Below are positions 34,153 through 43,275 of a stretch of DNA of 64,000 nt, in pieces. The notes beneath the pieces were generated by a model. The model saw only the letters and a list, made by a program, of their open reading frames with translations, had not been told where the DNA came from and did not search any database. The translations under genes and the position numbers were made by a program. The stretch spans positions 58,467-122,466 of the forward strand of contig NZ_JACSQS010000011.1 in assembly GCF_014836545.1 (NCBI RefSeq). Reading direction: 5' to 3'. Origin of the DNA: Stenotrophomonas lacuserhaii (lineage in GTDB: Bacteria; Pseudomonadota; Gammaproteobacteria; Xanthomonadales; Xanthomonadaceae). Position 1 is the stretch's first letter. Each line of letters opens with the position of its first letter.

Positions 34153-35058
34153 TCAGCGCTTGCGGCGGATCAGCGCCGTCGAGGCCCCCAGCACCGCCCG
34201 CGTGAGCAGCGCCATGGTCTGCACATCGCCCTTCCAGTGCTGCCAATACAGCGGCACGTCTTCCCAGGCGCGCTGGCGCACGTACACCAGGCGCCCGGCA
34301 TCCAGGTGGCGCTTGACCAGCGGCAGCGGGTTCATGGTCCAGCCGAGCCCGCCCAGGTTGGCCTGCACGAAGGCGCGGGTGGAGGGAATCCACCAGGTCG
34401 GCGCCGTGTTGGGTACCTCCACCCCGGCCATGCGGCGGGCAAAACGCGCCTGCATGTCGTCCTTGCGGTTGAACACCAGCACCGGCGCCTGGGCCAGCGC
34501 CTGCGCGCTCACCCCTTTGCCGAAATGGCGGTCGCGGAATTCCGGGGTACAGGTGGCCGCGTAGCGGATGCTGCCCAGGGCATGGATCTGGCAGCCCTGC
34601 ACCGGCTCGTCCAGCGTGGTCACCGCGCCCAGCACCGTGCCCTGGCGCAGCAGTTCAACGGTGTGGTCCTGGTCTTCCACGCGCAGGTCCAGGGTGGTGC
34701 CGGTGACCTGGGCGAACTGCTGGGCGGCCTGCGGGAACCAGGTTTCCAGGCTGTCATGGTTGACCGCCACCGGAATGCTGGCCTGCGGCAGGTCCTCGTC
34801 GGCCAGCCCCATGCGGTGCAGTGCATCGTGTTCCAGCAGGGCGGTCTGCTCGGCCAACTGCACCAGCACCTGGCCTTCGGCGGTCGCGGTAGCCGGTGCG
34901 CCACGCTTCACCAGCAGCCGGCCGACGCGGTCTTCCAGTGCTTTCACCCGCTGGGACACGGCCGATGCGGTGACATTGAGCGCCTGCGCGGCGCGGTCGA
35001 AGCTGCCTTCGCGGATGACCGCAGCGAGGGCGCGGAGCTGGGCATGGTCGACGCGCAT
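34153..35058 (-). CDS. argP: LysR-family regulator ArgP (IciA)
   Basis: 301 residues. The N-terminal winged helix-turn-helix reads DHAQLRALAAVIREGSFDR and AAQALNVTASAVSQRVKAL, the ArgP-type sequence. The co-inducer domain follows (SIPVAVNHDSLETWF, VEDQDHTVELLRQG). It is divergent from a LysE/ArgO exporter gene across 133 bp. In enterics ArgP activates argO in response to arginine and is modulated by lysine; the gene pair here implies the same circuit. Confidence 0.92.
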   Translation of the reverse strand: MRVDHAQLRALAAVIREGSFDRAAQALNVTASAVSQRVKALEDRVGRLLVKRGAPATATAEGQVLVQLAEQTALLEHDALHRMGLADEDLPQASIPVAVNHDSLETWFPQAAQQFAQVTGTTLDLRVEDQDHTVELLRQGTVLGAVTTLDEPVQGCQIHALGSIRYAATCTPEFRDRHFGKGVSAQALAQAPVLVFNRKDDMQARFARRMAGVEVPNTAPTWWIPSTRAFVQANLGGLGWTMNPLPLVKRHLDAGRLVYVRQRAWEDVPLYWQHWKGDVQTMALLTRAVLGASTALIRRKR

Positions 35059-35072
35059 GGCGATTAAGTTCC

Positions 35073-35098
35073 GCTAAAGAGGCTTAAGGAAGTTTAGC
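35073..35098. promoter_or_regulatory. Candidate ArgP binding site
   Basis: GCTAAA and TTTAGC form an inverted repeat around a central CTTAAG in the divergent argP/exporter region, 15 bp before the argP start. The size and T-N11-A flavour fit a LysR-type site. Only six-base arms, so this is a suggestion. Confidence 0.35.
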
Positions 35099-35191
35099 TT
35101 TTCTTGAGATTGGTGCAACGCGACAATACACCCCGTACCCGGTGCTGTCCGCCTTCGCGAGGCACCGCCCCCCGCTCCACGAGGTGTTCCC

Positions 35192-35827
35192 ATGTTCTCG
35201 ATCATTTCCGCCGGCACCGGCCTGGCGGCCTGGTTCAGTGGTGCCGCCACCGGCATCGGCCTGTTCGCCGTGGTCGGCGCGCAGAGCGCCTTCATCCTGC
35301 GCCAGGGCATCCTGCGCAAGCACATCGTGCCGGTCGTGGCGACCTGCGCGGCGATCGATGCGGTGTTCATCTTCGCCAGCGTGGCCGGCCTGCGCACCCT
35401 CATCCAGGCCGCGCCGTGGCTGACCAGCGCCGTGCTGTGGACCGGCGTGGCGTTCCTGGCGTGGTACGCGCTGAAGTCGGCGCGGCGCGCGATCGCCGGC
35501 GGCGGTGGCATGGGCGAGGCGGAAAGCGATGACGGCAGCCGCCGTGCAGTGCTGATGGCCGCGGTCGGCTTTTCGCTGATCAACCCGCACTTCTGGCTGG
35601 ACATGATGGTGATCGGCTCCATCGCTGAAAACTTCGGCAACGACCGCATGGCCTACGCGGCCGGCGTGGTCACCGCCAGCTGCCTGTGGCTGACCGCGCA
35701 GGGCCTGGGCGCCCGCCTGCTGGCGCCGCTGTTCAACAAGCCCGGCACGTGGCGGGTGCTGGACGGCACCATCGCGGTGATCCTGAGCATCCTCGCGCTG
35801 ACCCTGGCGGTGCGTGGCGTGAACTGA
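35192..35827 (+). CDS. argO: LysE/ArgO-family basic amino acid exporter
   Basis: 211 residues, about six membrane helices, GAGGTG ribosome site 5 nt before ATG 35192. The family start FSGAATGIGLFAVVGAQSAF and IRQG-like FILRQGILRKH match ArgO/LysE, as do VGFSLINPHFWLDMMVIGS and the C-terminal WRVLDGTIAVILSILAL. It exports L-arginine and/or L-lysine and prevents their toxic accumulation. The divergent ArgP regulator supports the arginine-responsive member. A clean terminator follows. Confidence 0.93.
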   Translation: MFSIISAGTGLAAWFSGAATGIGLFAVVGAQSAFILRQGILRKHIVPVVATCAAIDAVFIFASVAGLRTLIQAAPWLTSAVLWTGVAFLAWYALKSARRAIAGGGGMGEAESDDGSRRAVLMAAVGFSLINPHFWLDMMVIGSIAENFGNDRMAYAAGVVTASCLWLTAQGLGARLLAPLFNKPGTWRVLDGTIAVILSILALTLAVRGVN

Positions 35828-35852
35828 TTCCACTCTCCAAGGTGGGGTGTGC

Positions 35853-35886
35853 AGGGCGGCATCGGAAACGGTGCCGCCCTTTTTTT
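35853..35886 (+). terminator. Intrinsic terminator after the LysE/ArgO gene
   Basis: AGGGCGGCA/TGCCGCCCT, a 9-bp GC-rich stem with a 10-nt loop, followed by seven T residues, 25 bp after the stop. Confidence 0.9.
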
Positions 35887-35974
35887 CTTCAGGTTTTCCT
35901 GATTCCCAATTCGTTCACCTCCTGTTTACAATCGCCCGGTCGCGGACATGGTGTCCGCAGGGGGCGGGATAAGG

Positions 35975-37954
35975 ATGCGCAAGACGATACTGGCGGCGAT
36001 GATCGCCGCGATGGCCCTGCCGATCATGGCAACGGCAGCGGACGTGGACCTGGACACGTTCCTCAAGCGCGACAGCTTCACCGATCTCAAGCTGTCGCCG
36101 AACGGTGACTACTACGCGGCAACCATTCCGCTGGAGAAGTCGACCGCCGTCGCCATCCTGCGCGTGGCCGACAGCCAGATCGTGGGGCGCTTCGTGCCGC
36201 CGGAGAACAACCATGCCGCGCGTTTCGACTGGGTCAGCGATGACCGGGTTCTGATCGAACTGGGCCAGAAGTTCGGTTCGCTGGACGAGCCGCAGCGCAC
36301 CGGTGAGCTGTATTCCCTGCGTGCCAACACCACCAGCGGTGAGCTGCTGGTCGGCTACCGGGTGACCGGCGGCAACACCGGCACGCGCATTTCCGGCAAG
36401 AAGGCCGAGGCCGTCGCGGCGTTCCTCAGTGATGACCTGCCGAGCGATGACAAGCACGTGCTGATCGCGGTGACTTCGTTCAACGGCGACCCGTACACGC
36501 GCCTGGAGCGGATGGACGTGACCAGTGGGCGCCGCATCCCGGTGACTCGCTCGCCGGTGCAGCGTGCCGACTTCACCACCGATGCCGAAGGCAATGCGCG
36601 CTTCGCGCTGGGGGCCGGTTCGGACAACGTCAACAAGCTGTTCTACCGCGACCGCAACAATGAAAACTGGAAGCTGGTCAACGACGAGGCGGTATCCAAG
36701 CGGATCGAGCGCGCGATCGGTTTCTCCGCCGACGGTGCATTGGCCTACCTCAACGTGGAACAGCCTACGGGACCGGACAAGATCGTCAGCTGGAATCCGG
36801 CAAGCGGCGAGCGCAAGGACCTGCTGCGCGACCCGATGGTCGACCCGGCGCGGCTGATCTACCGGCCGGGCACCGCGGTGCCGGTGGGCGCGCTGTTCCT
36901 GGGCGATACACCGCGCACCCGCTTCTTCGACGAGACCTCTGCCGACGCCAGGCTGTACCGCAGCCTGGAATCGGCCTTCGGCGGGGACGCGGTCTTCATC
37001 ACGTCCAGCACGCGCGACAGCAACAAGGTCCTGGTGGAAACGTTCTCCGGCCGTAATCCCGGTGATTTCTTCATCTACGACCAGAAGGCGAAGGCGGCCC
37101 AGCACGTGGTCAGCCGCAGTACCTGGATCGACCCGGCCCAGACCGCGCCGGTCCGCGCGATCACCGTCAAGGCACGTGACGGTTTGCCGCTGCACGGCTT
37201 CCTGACCACCCCGCACGGGCGTGAGGCGAAGAACCTGCCGATGGTGGTGCTGCCCCACGGCGGGCCGTTCGGCATCTTCGAAGATGGGACCTACGACAGC
37301 CAGGCGCAGATGCTGGCCAGTGCCGGGTATGCCGTGCTGCAGATGAACTTCCGCGGTTCCGGCAATTACGGCCGTGCGTTCGAACAGGCCGGTGCCCAGC
37401 AGTGGGGCATGGCGATGCAGGACGACCTGACCGATGCAACCCGCTGGGCGATCAGCGAAGGCGTCGCCAACAAGGCGAAGATCTGCGTCTACGGCGCCAG
37501 CTACGGCGCCTATGCGGCGCTGATGGGCGCGGCGAAGGAGCCTGGCCTGTACCGCTGCGCCGCCGGTTACGTGGGGGTCTATGACCTGCCGATGATGCAC
37601 AGCCGCGGCGACATCCAGCAACGGATGTCCGGGGAGACCTACCTGCGGGAGTGGATCGGCCCGGCCGACAAGGTGTCCGATGTATCGCCGGTCAACCTGG
37701 CCGCGCAGATCAAGGTGCCGGTGTTCCTGGCGGCCGGTCGCGAAGACCAGCGTGCCCCGGTGCAGCACACCGAACGCATGGAAGCGGCACTGAAGAAGGC
37801 CGGCGTACCGGTGGAGAGCCTGTACTACCCGCGCGAAGGGCACGGCTTCTACGTCGATGCCAACCGTCGCGAGTACTACGGCAAGCTGCTGGCGTTCCTG
37901 TCGCAGAACCTCGGCGGTGACAAGGCCGCCGCGCCGAAGCCGGCCGCACCGTGA
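35975..37954 (+). CDS. Exported S9 family (prolyl oligopeptidase-type) peptidase
   Basis: 659 residues from ATG 35975, whose signal peptide MRKTILAAMIAAMALPIMATA follows at once. A beta-propeller spans ~30-390. The alpha/beta hydrolase domain has Ser509 in GASYGAYAALMGA, Asp591 in GREDQRAPVQH and His623 in REGHGFY. It probably removes or hydrolyses small peptides in the periplasm. A TACAAT -10-like hexamer at 35927-35932 lies 48 bp before the start. It is followed immediately by the GGGGACGGAGGG inverted repeat, and converges with the POT peptide transporter gene. Confidence 0.93.
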   Translation: MRKTILAAMIAAMALPIMATAADVDLDTFLKRDSFTDLKLSPNGDYYAATIPLEKSTAVAILRVADSQIVGRFVPPENNHAARFDWVSDDRVLIELGQKFGSLDEPQRTGELYSLRANTTSGELLVGYRVTGGNTGTRISGKKAEAVAAFLSDDLPSDDKHVLIAVTSFNGDPYTRLERMDVTSGRRIPVTRSPVQRADFTTDAEGNARFALGAGSDNVNKLFYRDRNNENWKLVNDEAVSKRIERAIGFSADGALAYLNVEQPTGPDKIVSWNPASGERKDLLRDPMVDPARLIYRPGTAVPVGALFLGDTPRTRFFDETSADARLYRSLESAFGGDAVFITSSTRDSNKVLVETFSGRNPGDFFIYDQKAKAAQHVVSRSTWIDPAQTAPVRAITVKARDGLPLHGFLTTPHGREAKNLPMVVLPHGGPFGIFEDGTYDSQAQMLASAGYAVLQMNFRGSGNYGRAFEQAGAQQWGMAMQDDLTDATRWAISEGVANKAKICVYGASYGAYAALMGAAKEPGLYRCAAGYVGVYDLPMMHSRGDIQQRMSGETYLREWIGPADKVSDVSPVNLAAQIKVPVFLAAGREDQRAPVQHTERMEAALKKAGVPVESLYYPREGHGFYVDANRREYYGKLLAFLSQNLGGDKAAAPKPAAP

Positions 37955-37958
37955 AAAA

Positions 37959-38053
37959 GGGGACGGAGGGAATTAATCTCGATTAATTCCCTCCGTCCCC
38001 ATTTTTTAACTCCCTCCGTCCCCATTTTTTAACTCCCTCCGTCCCCATTTTTT
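37959..38053. repeat. GGGGACGGAGGG inverted repeat plus 23-bp tandem copies (bidirectional terminator)
   Basis: GGGGACGGAGGGAATTAAT (37959-37977) and its exact complement (37982-38000) form a 19-bp stem with a CTCG loop, flanked by A5 and T6. The right arm plus tail is then repeated as a 23-bp unit (ATTTTTTAACTCCCTCC and GTCCCC) at 38001-38023 and 38024-38046, ending in T6. It starts 5 bp after the peptidase stop and ends at the convergent POT gene, so it can terminate both transcripts. The very similar repeats and T tails suggest a dispersed repeat family that duplicated in place. Confidence 0.85.
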
Positions 38054-38054
38054 C

Positions 38055-39806
38055 TTACTTCACTCCGTGCATCATGCGGCGAAGCAGGGGGGCGGTGGCG
38101 AAGGCGAGTACGGCGCAGCCCAGACCGATCCACATCAGCAGCCAGAACAGGTGGGCGTAGCTGGCCGAGGCGCTCACCACGTCCAGCGTTTCGCCTTCGG
38201 GCACTTCGATGGCGGCCAGCTTGCCGAACAGCGCGGCCAGCGTTTCAGAGAAGGCTGTGGCCAGGAACCAGGTGCCCATCATCAGGCTGACCACGCGCGG
38301 CACCGCCAACTGGGTGACCGCCGACAGACCCACCGGGGACAGGCACATCTCGCCACTGGCCAGCAGGAAATAAGCCAGCACCAGCCACCACACACTGGCC
38401 ATCTGACCGGTGGCGCCGACCTGCTGCGCGGCTAGCGCCAGCGGCACGAACGACAGTGCGCCCAGCACCAGGCCGATCGACGATTTCATCGCCTTGCCCG
38501 GTTCGGCATGGCGCCGATCCAGCCACGCCCACAGCAGCGCGAACAACGGCGCCAGCACCACCAGGAACAACCCGCCCAGGTAGGTGAGCGAGCCGGCGGT
38601 CTGCGGGATGACCAGGCAGTCGCGGACCAGCAGCACCAGCATCACCAGCACGATGGCGATGAACATGCGGCGTGGCCATGGCGAGCCGGGCGCGCGGTCG
38701 GACAGCCGCGCGCTCACCACAAAGCCCAGCGGCGCCAGCAGCAACGACAGGATCGACCACGGCAACGGGGTGCCGTCGCGGACCACCAGCGCGGGCACGA
38801 TGTCCTTGGTCAGCAGGCGATCGGTGAAGGTGACCCATGAGCCGTAGCTCTGCTCGTACAGGGTGAAGAACACCAGCGCCATCAGGATCAGCGCCATCAG
38901 CGCGATCATCTGCTGGCGCTGCACCGGCGTGCAGCGGGTGCCGGTGAACCAGGCAAACCACAGCAGCACGCCCCCCAGCACCACCAGCATCAGCATCAGC
39001 GCCAGGCTGATTTCACCGCCCAGTGCGAAGGCGCCGTTGCCGGCGGCCCACATCAGCCAGGCCACCGGCAGCACCGCCAGCACCGCGCCGGCGTAGATCA
39101 GCCATTCCCGCGGCAGGCCCAGCACGCGTTCGCGCAGCGAAGCCGGATCGCGCGGTTCGGCGTGGCCGTGCAGGTACTTCTGCCCCCACAGGAACATGCC
39201 CAGCCCGACCAGCATGCCGATGCCGGCCGCGCCGAATCCGTACTTCCAGCCGTAGGCTTCGCCGAGGAAGCCGCACACCAGCGAAGCGAACAGGGCGCCC
39301 AGGTTGATGCCGGCGTAGAACAGTGAAAAGCCGGAATCGCGGCGCGGATCGTCTTCGGCGTACAGCTTGCCGACGATGGTGGAGATGTTCGGCTTCAGGA
39401 AGCCCACCCCCATGATGATCAGCGCCAGCGACAGGTAGGTGATCGTCAACGCACCGGTATCGCGCACCACCTGTCCGTTTTCCAGGTAGGCCGCGTGCCC
39501 TTCGAAGGCCATGCCGAGGTGGCCGAGTACCAGCAGCACGCCGCCGAACAGCACCGCCCGGCGCATGCCCAGCCAGCGGTCGGCCAGCATCCCGCCGAAC
39601 ACCGGGATGCAGTACACCAGCCCGCCGTAGGCGCCGAGCAGGTCCAGCCCGGCCTTGTCGCCGAACAGGTGGTACTTGGTGAGGTACAGCAGCAGCAGCG
39701 CCTTCATGCCGTAGAAGGAGAAGCGCTCCCACATTTCGGTGAAGAAGCAGACGTAGACGCCCTTGGGGTGGCCCAGGAAGTCGTCGTTGGCAGCGATGGC
39801 GGTCAT
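38055..39806 (-). CDS. POT/PTR2 family proton-dependent oligopeptide transporter
   Basis: 583 residues from ATG 39806 (TTG 39824 is a weaker option), with 14 predicted membrane segments. The PTR2 signature is complete: YVCFFTEMWERFSFYGMKAL near residue 23 (the ExxERFxYY-type proton-coupling motif) and a second block FYAGINLGALFASLVCGFLGE. It imports di- and tripeptides with H+. The convergent S9 peptidase and the OPT carrier plus second S9 peptidase nearby make a small peptide-use neighbourhood. Confidence 0.95.
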   Translation of the reverse strand: MTAIAANDDFLGHPKGVYVCFFTEMWERFSFYGMKALLLLYLTKYHLFGDKAGLDLLGAYGGLVYCIPVFGGMLADRWLGMRRAVLFGGVLLVLGHLGMAFEGHAAYLENGQVVRDTGALTITYLSLALIIMGVGFLKPNISTIVGKLYAEDDPRRDSGFSLFYAGINLGALFASLVCGFLGEAYGWKYGFGAAGIGMLVGLGMFLWGQKYLHGHAEPRDPASLRERVLGLPREWLIYAGAVLAVLPVAWLMWAAGNGAFALGGEISLALMLMLVVLGGVLLWFAWFTGTRCTPVQRQQMIALMALILMALVFFTLYEQSYGSWVTFTDRLLTKDIVPALVVRDGTPLPWSILSLLLAPLGFVVSARLSDRAPGSPWPRRMFIAIVLVMLVLLVRDCLVIPQTAGSLTYLGGLFLVVLAPLFALLWAWLDRRHAEPGKAMKSSIGLVLGALSFVPLALAAQQVGATGQMASVWWLVLAYFLLASGEMCLSPVGLSAVTQLAVPRVVSLMMGTWFLATAFSETLAALFGKLAAIEVPEGETLDVVSASASYAHLFWLLMWIGLGCAVLAFATAPLLRRMMHGVK

Positions 39807-39882
39807 CGGTTCGGGGGCAAGCAATGAAGCCGGCGATTATGCGGTCAGAACTCCGCGGATGCGCGAAAAGTGCCAGCCGTCC

Positions 39883-41034
39883 TCACAGATAGCGCAGCCA
39901 GGCGATATCCCGACGGCGTGCCTTGAGCGCGGCGAAGGCCCGGGTCGGCAGGTACAGCAGCAGCGCCAGGGCGATGCTGATCAGCAGCAGCGCGGCCACC
40001 GATTCCACCGCGAACAGCGCGCCGTTGGTGGGTCCCCACAGCGCCAGCGCGGCCAGGTACATCAGCTTCAGCACATACAGGTGCAGCAGGTAGAAGAACA
40101 TCGGCGCCGCACCGATCCGGGCCAGCGGCTGCAGCGCGGCGGCCACGGCGGGCACTTCGTACAGGCGCAGCAGCAGCAGGCCCACGCCGAGGGTGGCCAG
40201 CAGGAACAGCAGCGAAGGCGGGTACTTGGTGACGTTGAAAATGCCCATCAGCGTCTGCAGCGTGGTGGGCTGCAACTGCCACGGCGCATCGCCGTAGACA
40301 TTCAGCGCCCGCAGCAGCATGAACGCCGCCAGCGCGCCCCAGCCGGCCCACAGCAGCCAGCGCTGGCGCTGTGCCGGCGGGCGCGTGGCCGCAAACCACG
40401 GCCCCATCAGGTAGCCCAGCACGATCACCCCGATCCACGGCAGCAGGGGGTAGGAGGTGCGCAGGCGCAGCGCATCGCCGAACACGATCCAGTCGCGCTG
40501 GTGCAGCACTTTCCACAGCGTGGCCAGCACGCAGTTGCCTTGCACGTGCACGCCATCGAGCAGGTTGTGCCCGGCCACCAGCAGCAGCGCCAGCGGCAGC
40601 AGCACGCTGCGCGGCAGCCAGACCAGTCCGGCCAGCGCGATCATGCTCAGGCCGATCACCCAGATCACCTGCAGGTAGATCGTGTCCGGCGGCCACTGGA
40701 AGGTCCATGCGAAGTTGACCAGTGTCAGCTCCAGCACCACCAGGAACAGGCCGCGTTTGAACAGGAAACCGGCGATGGCGCGGCGCGGGTCAGCCTGGCG
40801 CTGGCCGTACAGCCAGGCCGACAGGCCGGTCAGCAGCACGAATACCGGGGCACACAGGTGGGCCAACAGGCGGCAGGCGAACAGGGCAGGGGACACCGTG
40901 GTCACGTCCATCGGGTCGCTGACCTGATGCTGCATGAAGAACGTTTCGCGGACGTGGTCGAGCAGCATCAGCAGCATCACGGTGCCGCGCAGCTGGTCGA
41001 TGGAGGCCAGCCGGGTGGAGACAGATGGGGGCAT
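39883..41034 (-). CDS. DUF1624/HGSNAT-like acyltransferase membrane protein
   Basis: 383 residues with about ten membrane segments. The opening TRLASIDQLRGTVMLLMLLD followed by HVRETFF is the DUF1624 signature (heparan-alpha-glucosaminide N-acetyltransferase-like), with the catalytic-type His in LDHVRE. APVFVLLTGLSAWLYGQR and FYLLHLYVLKLMYL are further family blocks. Members transfer acyl groups across the membrane to sugars, but the substrate here is unknown. Divergent from the OPT gene. Confidence 0.85.
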   Translation of the reverse strand: MPPSVSTRLASIDQLRGTVMLLMLLDHVRETFFMQHQVSDPMDVTTVSPALFACRLLAHLCAPVFVLLTGLSAWLYGQRQADPRRAIAGFLFKRGLFLVVLELTLVNFAWTFQWPPDTIYLQVIWVIGLSMIALAGLVWLPRSVLLPLALLLVAGHNLLDGVHVQGNCVLATLWKVLHQRDWIVFGDALRLRTSYPLLPWIGVIVLGYLMGPWFAATRPPAQRQRWLLWAGWGALAAFMLLRALNVYGDAPWQLQPTTLQTLMGIFNVTKYPPSLLFLLATLGVGLLLLRLYEVPAVAAALQPLARIGAAPMFFYLLHLYVLKLMYLAALALWGPTNGALFAVESVAALLLISIALALLLYLPTRAFAALKARRRDIAWLRYL

Positions 41035-41062
41035 GCGGGCGCGCTGGAAGGGGTCTGGAAAG

Positions 41063-41075
41063 GATATAACATATC
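41063..41075. promoter_or_regulatory. AT-rich palindrome in the OPT/DUF1624 divergent promoter
   Basis: GATAT-AAC-ATATC, with TATAAC inside it, is the only AT-rich stretch in the 141-bp divergent gap. It could be a -10 region with an overlapping operator for either gene. Confidence 0.3.
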
Positions 41076-41175
41076 ATTTCAGCCTCGGCCCGCGCGAGGG
41101 CGGGGCGCTGGCGTGCTGGACTTGCCGCAGGCCGGACGCTAGCGTTGCAGGGATTTTTTCGTATCAGGGGCTTCA

Positions 41176-43143
41176 ATGAACAACGTCGCTGCGCCCAAGC
41201 AGCTCACGTTCCGCGCGGTGGTGCTTGCCATCGTGTTGGCCGTGGTGCTGTCGGCCGCCAACGCCTACCTGGGCCTGTTCGCAGGCCTGACCATCGCCAC
41301 CGCGATTCCCGCAGCGGTCATCTCCATGGGCGTGCTGCGCCTGCTCGGCGGTGGCACCATCCTGGAAAACAACATCGTCCAGACCGGTGCCTCGGCCGGC
41401 TCGTCGATCGCTGCCGGTGTGATCTTCACCATCCCCGCGCTGGTGATCATGGGCTACTGGCCGGACTTCAAGTACTGGTGGGTGCTGGGTATCGCCGGCC
41501 TCGGTGGCCTGCTGGGCGTGCTGTTCTCGGTGCCGCTGCGGCGCTCGATGATCGTTGAAGATCCGCTTCCGTTCCCGGAAGGCAAGGCGGCGGCCGAAGT
41601 GCTCAAGGCCGGCGAGAATCCCGGTCCGGGCCTGAAGATCCTCGGCCTGTCCGCGGTGATCGGCGCGGTGGTCAAGGTCGCCGCGGCCAGCGGCATGCGC
41701 CTGATCCCCGATGCCTGGGCCACCTCGGCCTACCTGGGCAGTTCGAAGATCACCGCCTTCATCGGCACCAACCTGTCGCCGGCGCTGCTCGGCGTGGGCT
41801 ACATCGTCGGCCTGAATGTCGGCATCGTGGTGGTGTCCGGCTCGATCCTCACCTGGCACATCGCCATCCCGGTCTACCAGGCGTTCTTCCTGCAGACCGA
41901 CCCGGCGCTGGCCGCGTCCATCGCCACCGCCTCCTCCACCGATGCGGCGTTCGCCATCTGGGGCGCGAAGATGCGCTACCTCGGCGTCGGCGCGATGCTG
42001 ATCGGCGGCATCTGGACCCTGTTCTCGCTGCGCAAGTCGCTGCTGAGCGGGGTCAAGAGTGGCTTCGCCGCAGCCCGCAAGAGCACCGGCCCGGCGCTGG
42101 CCGAGACCGAGCGCGACCTGCCGATGAAGTGGATGCTGGTGGCCCTGGTGGCCTTCACCCTGCCACTGCTGGCGCTGTACCAGGCCATCGTCGGCCAGTG
42201 GCACGTGTCGATCCCGATGACCATCATCATGATCGTCGCCGGCTTCCTGTTCGTTTCCGTGTCGGCCTACCTGGCCGGCCTGATCGGCTCGTCCAACAAC
42301 CCGGTTTCGGGCATCACCATCTCCACCATCCTGTTCGCTTCGGCGGTGCTGGTGCTGCTGCTGGGCAAGGATGGCCTGACCCCGGTGGGCGCCTTCGGTG
42401 CGCCGCTGGGCGCGGTGGCGGCGATCATGATCGGTGCGGTGGTGTGCTGCGCGGCGGCGGTCGGCGGTGACAACCTGCAGGACCTGAAAGCCGGTTACAT
42501 CGTCGGCGCCACGCCGTGGAAGCAGCAGCTGATGCTGGGCATCGGCGCGTTTTCATGCGCGCTGATCATGGCCCCGGTGCTGAACCTGCTGGCCACCGCC
42601 TACGGCATCGGCGCACCGACTCCGGAACACCCGAACGCACTGGCGGCCCCGCAGGCCAACCTGATGGCGTCGGTGGCGCGCGGCCTGTTCGGCGGCGAAC
42701 TGCCGTGGAACTTCATCATGATGGGTGCGGTGGTCGGTGCGGCCATCATCGCCCTGGACGAGTGGCTGAAGAAGACCGGCAAGCGCTTCCGCGTGCCGGT
42801 GCTGGCTGCCGCGATCGGCATCTACCTGCCGCTGGAACTGATGGTGCCGATCTTCCTCGGTGGCCTGATTTCCTACCTGGTGGAGCGCTTCCACAAGGTG
42901 CGTGCCGATGACGAAGAAGGCCGCGACCGCGTGCACAAGCCGGGCGTGCTGTTCGCCGCGGGCCTGATCACCGGTGAAGCCCTGATGGGTATCGCCATCG
43001 CGGTGCCGATCGTGGTCAGCGGCCGCGCCGACGTGCTGGCGGTGCCGTTCACGCTGCCGGCCGCGCAGTGGATCGGCCTGGCCGTGCTGTTCCTGGTCGG
43101 CTGGCTGATCTACCGCACTGGCAAGAAGGCCAACGCCGGCTGA
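41176..43143 (+). CDS. OPT family oligopeptide transporter
   Basis: 655 residues, about 15 membrane segments. The start LTFRAVVLAIVLAVVLSAAN precedes AYLGLFAGLTIATAIPAAV, a characteristic bacterial OPT opening; EDPLPFPEGKAAAEVLKAGE and LIGSSNNPVSGITISTIL are OPT/YSL family motifs, and GGDNLQDLKAGYIVGATPWK is the other main signature. Family members carry oligopeptides or metal chelates. It is followed by a terminator and then a second S9 peptidase gene, hinting at peptide uptake. Confidence 0.93.
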   Translation: MNNVAAPKQLTFRAVVLAIVLAVVLSAANAYLGLFAGLTIATAIPAAVISMGVLRLLGGGTILENNIVQTGASAGSSIAAGVIFTIPALVIMGYWPDFKYWWVLGIAGLGGLLGVLFSVPLRRSMIVEDPLPFPEGKAAAEVLKAGENPGPGLKILGLSAVIGAVVKVAAASGMRLIPDAWATSAYLGSSKITAFIGTNLSPALLGVGYIVGLNVGIVVVSGSILTWHIAIPVYQAFFLQTDPALAASIATASSTDAAFAIWGAKMRYLGVGAMLIGGIWTLFSLRKSLLSGVKSGFAAARKSTGPALAETERDLPMKWMLVALVAFTLPLLALYQAIVGQWHVSIPMTIIMIVAGFLFVSVSAYLAGLIGSSNNPVSGITISTILFASAVLVLLLGKDGLTPVGAFGAPLGAVAAIMIGAVVCCAAAVGGDNLQDLKAGYIVGATPWKQQLMLGIGAFSCALIMAPVLNLLATAYGIGAPTPEHPNALAAPQANLMASVARGLFGGELPWNFIMMGAVVGAAIIALDEWLKKTGKRFRVPVLAAAIGIYLPLELMVPIFLGGLISYLVERFHKVRADDEEGRDRVHKPGVLFAAGLITGEALMGIAIAVPIVVSGRADVLAVPFTLPAAQWIGLAVLFLVGWLIYRTGKKANAG

Positions 43144-43167
43144 TCGGCGTTGCGGGAAGCGGGGAAG

Positions 43168-43190
43168 CGCCGGGCCGGGCCCGGCGTTTT
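43168..43190 (+). terminator. Intrinsic terminator after the OPT gene
   Basis: CGCCGGGC-CGG-GCCCGGCG (8-bp stem) followed by TTTT, 24 bp after the stop. Confidence 0.75.
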
Positions 43191-43275
43191 CCGGGCCGCA
43201 GGCATGACCGATGGCCTTGGCACGCTGCCGTGCCGGGGCCTACCATCGACGTTTTGCCGTCCCGCGGAGTACCCG

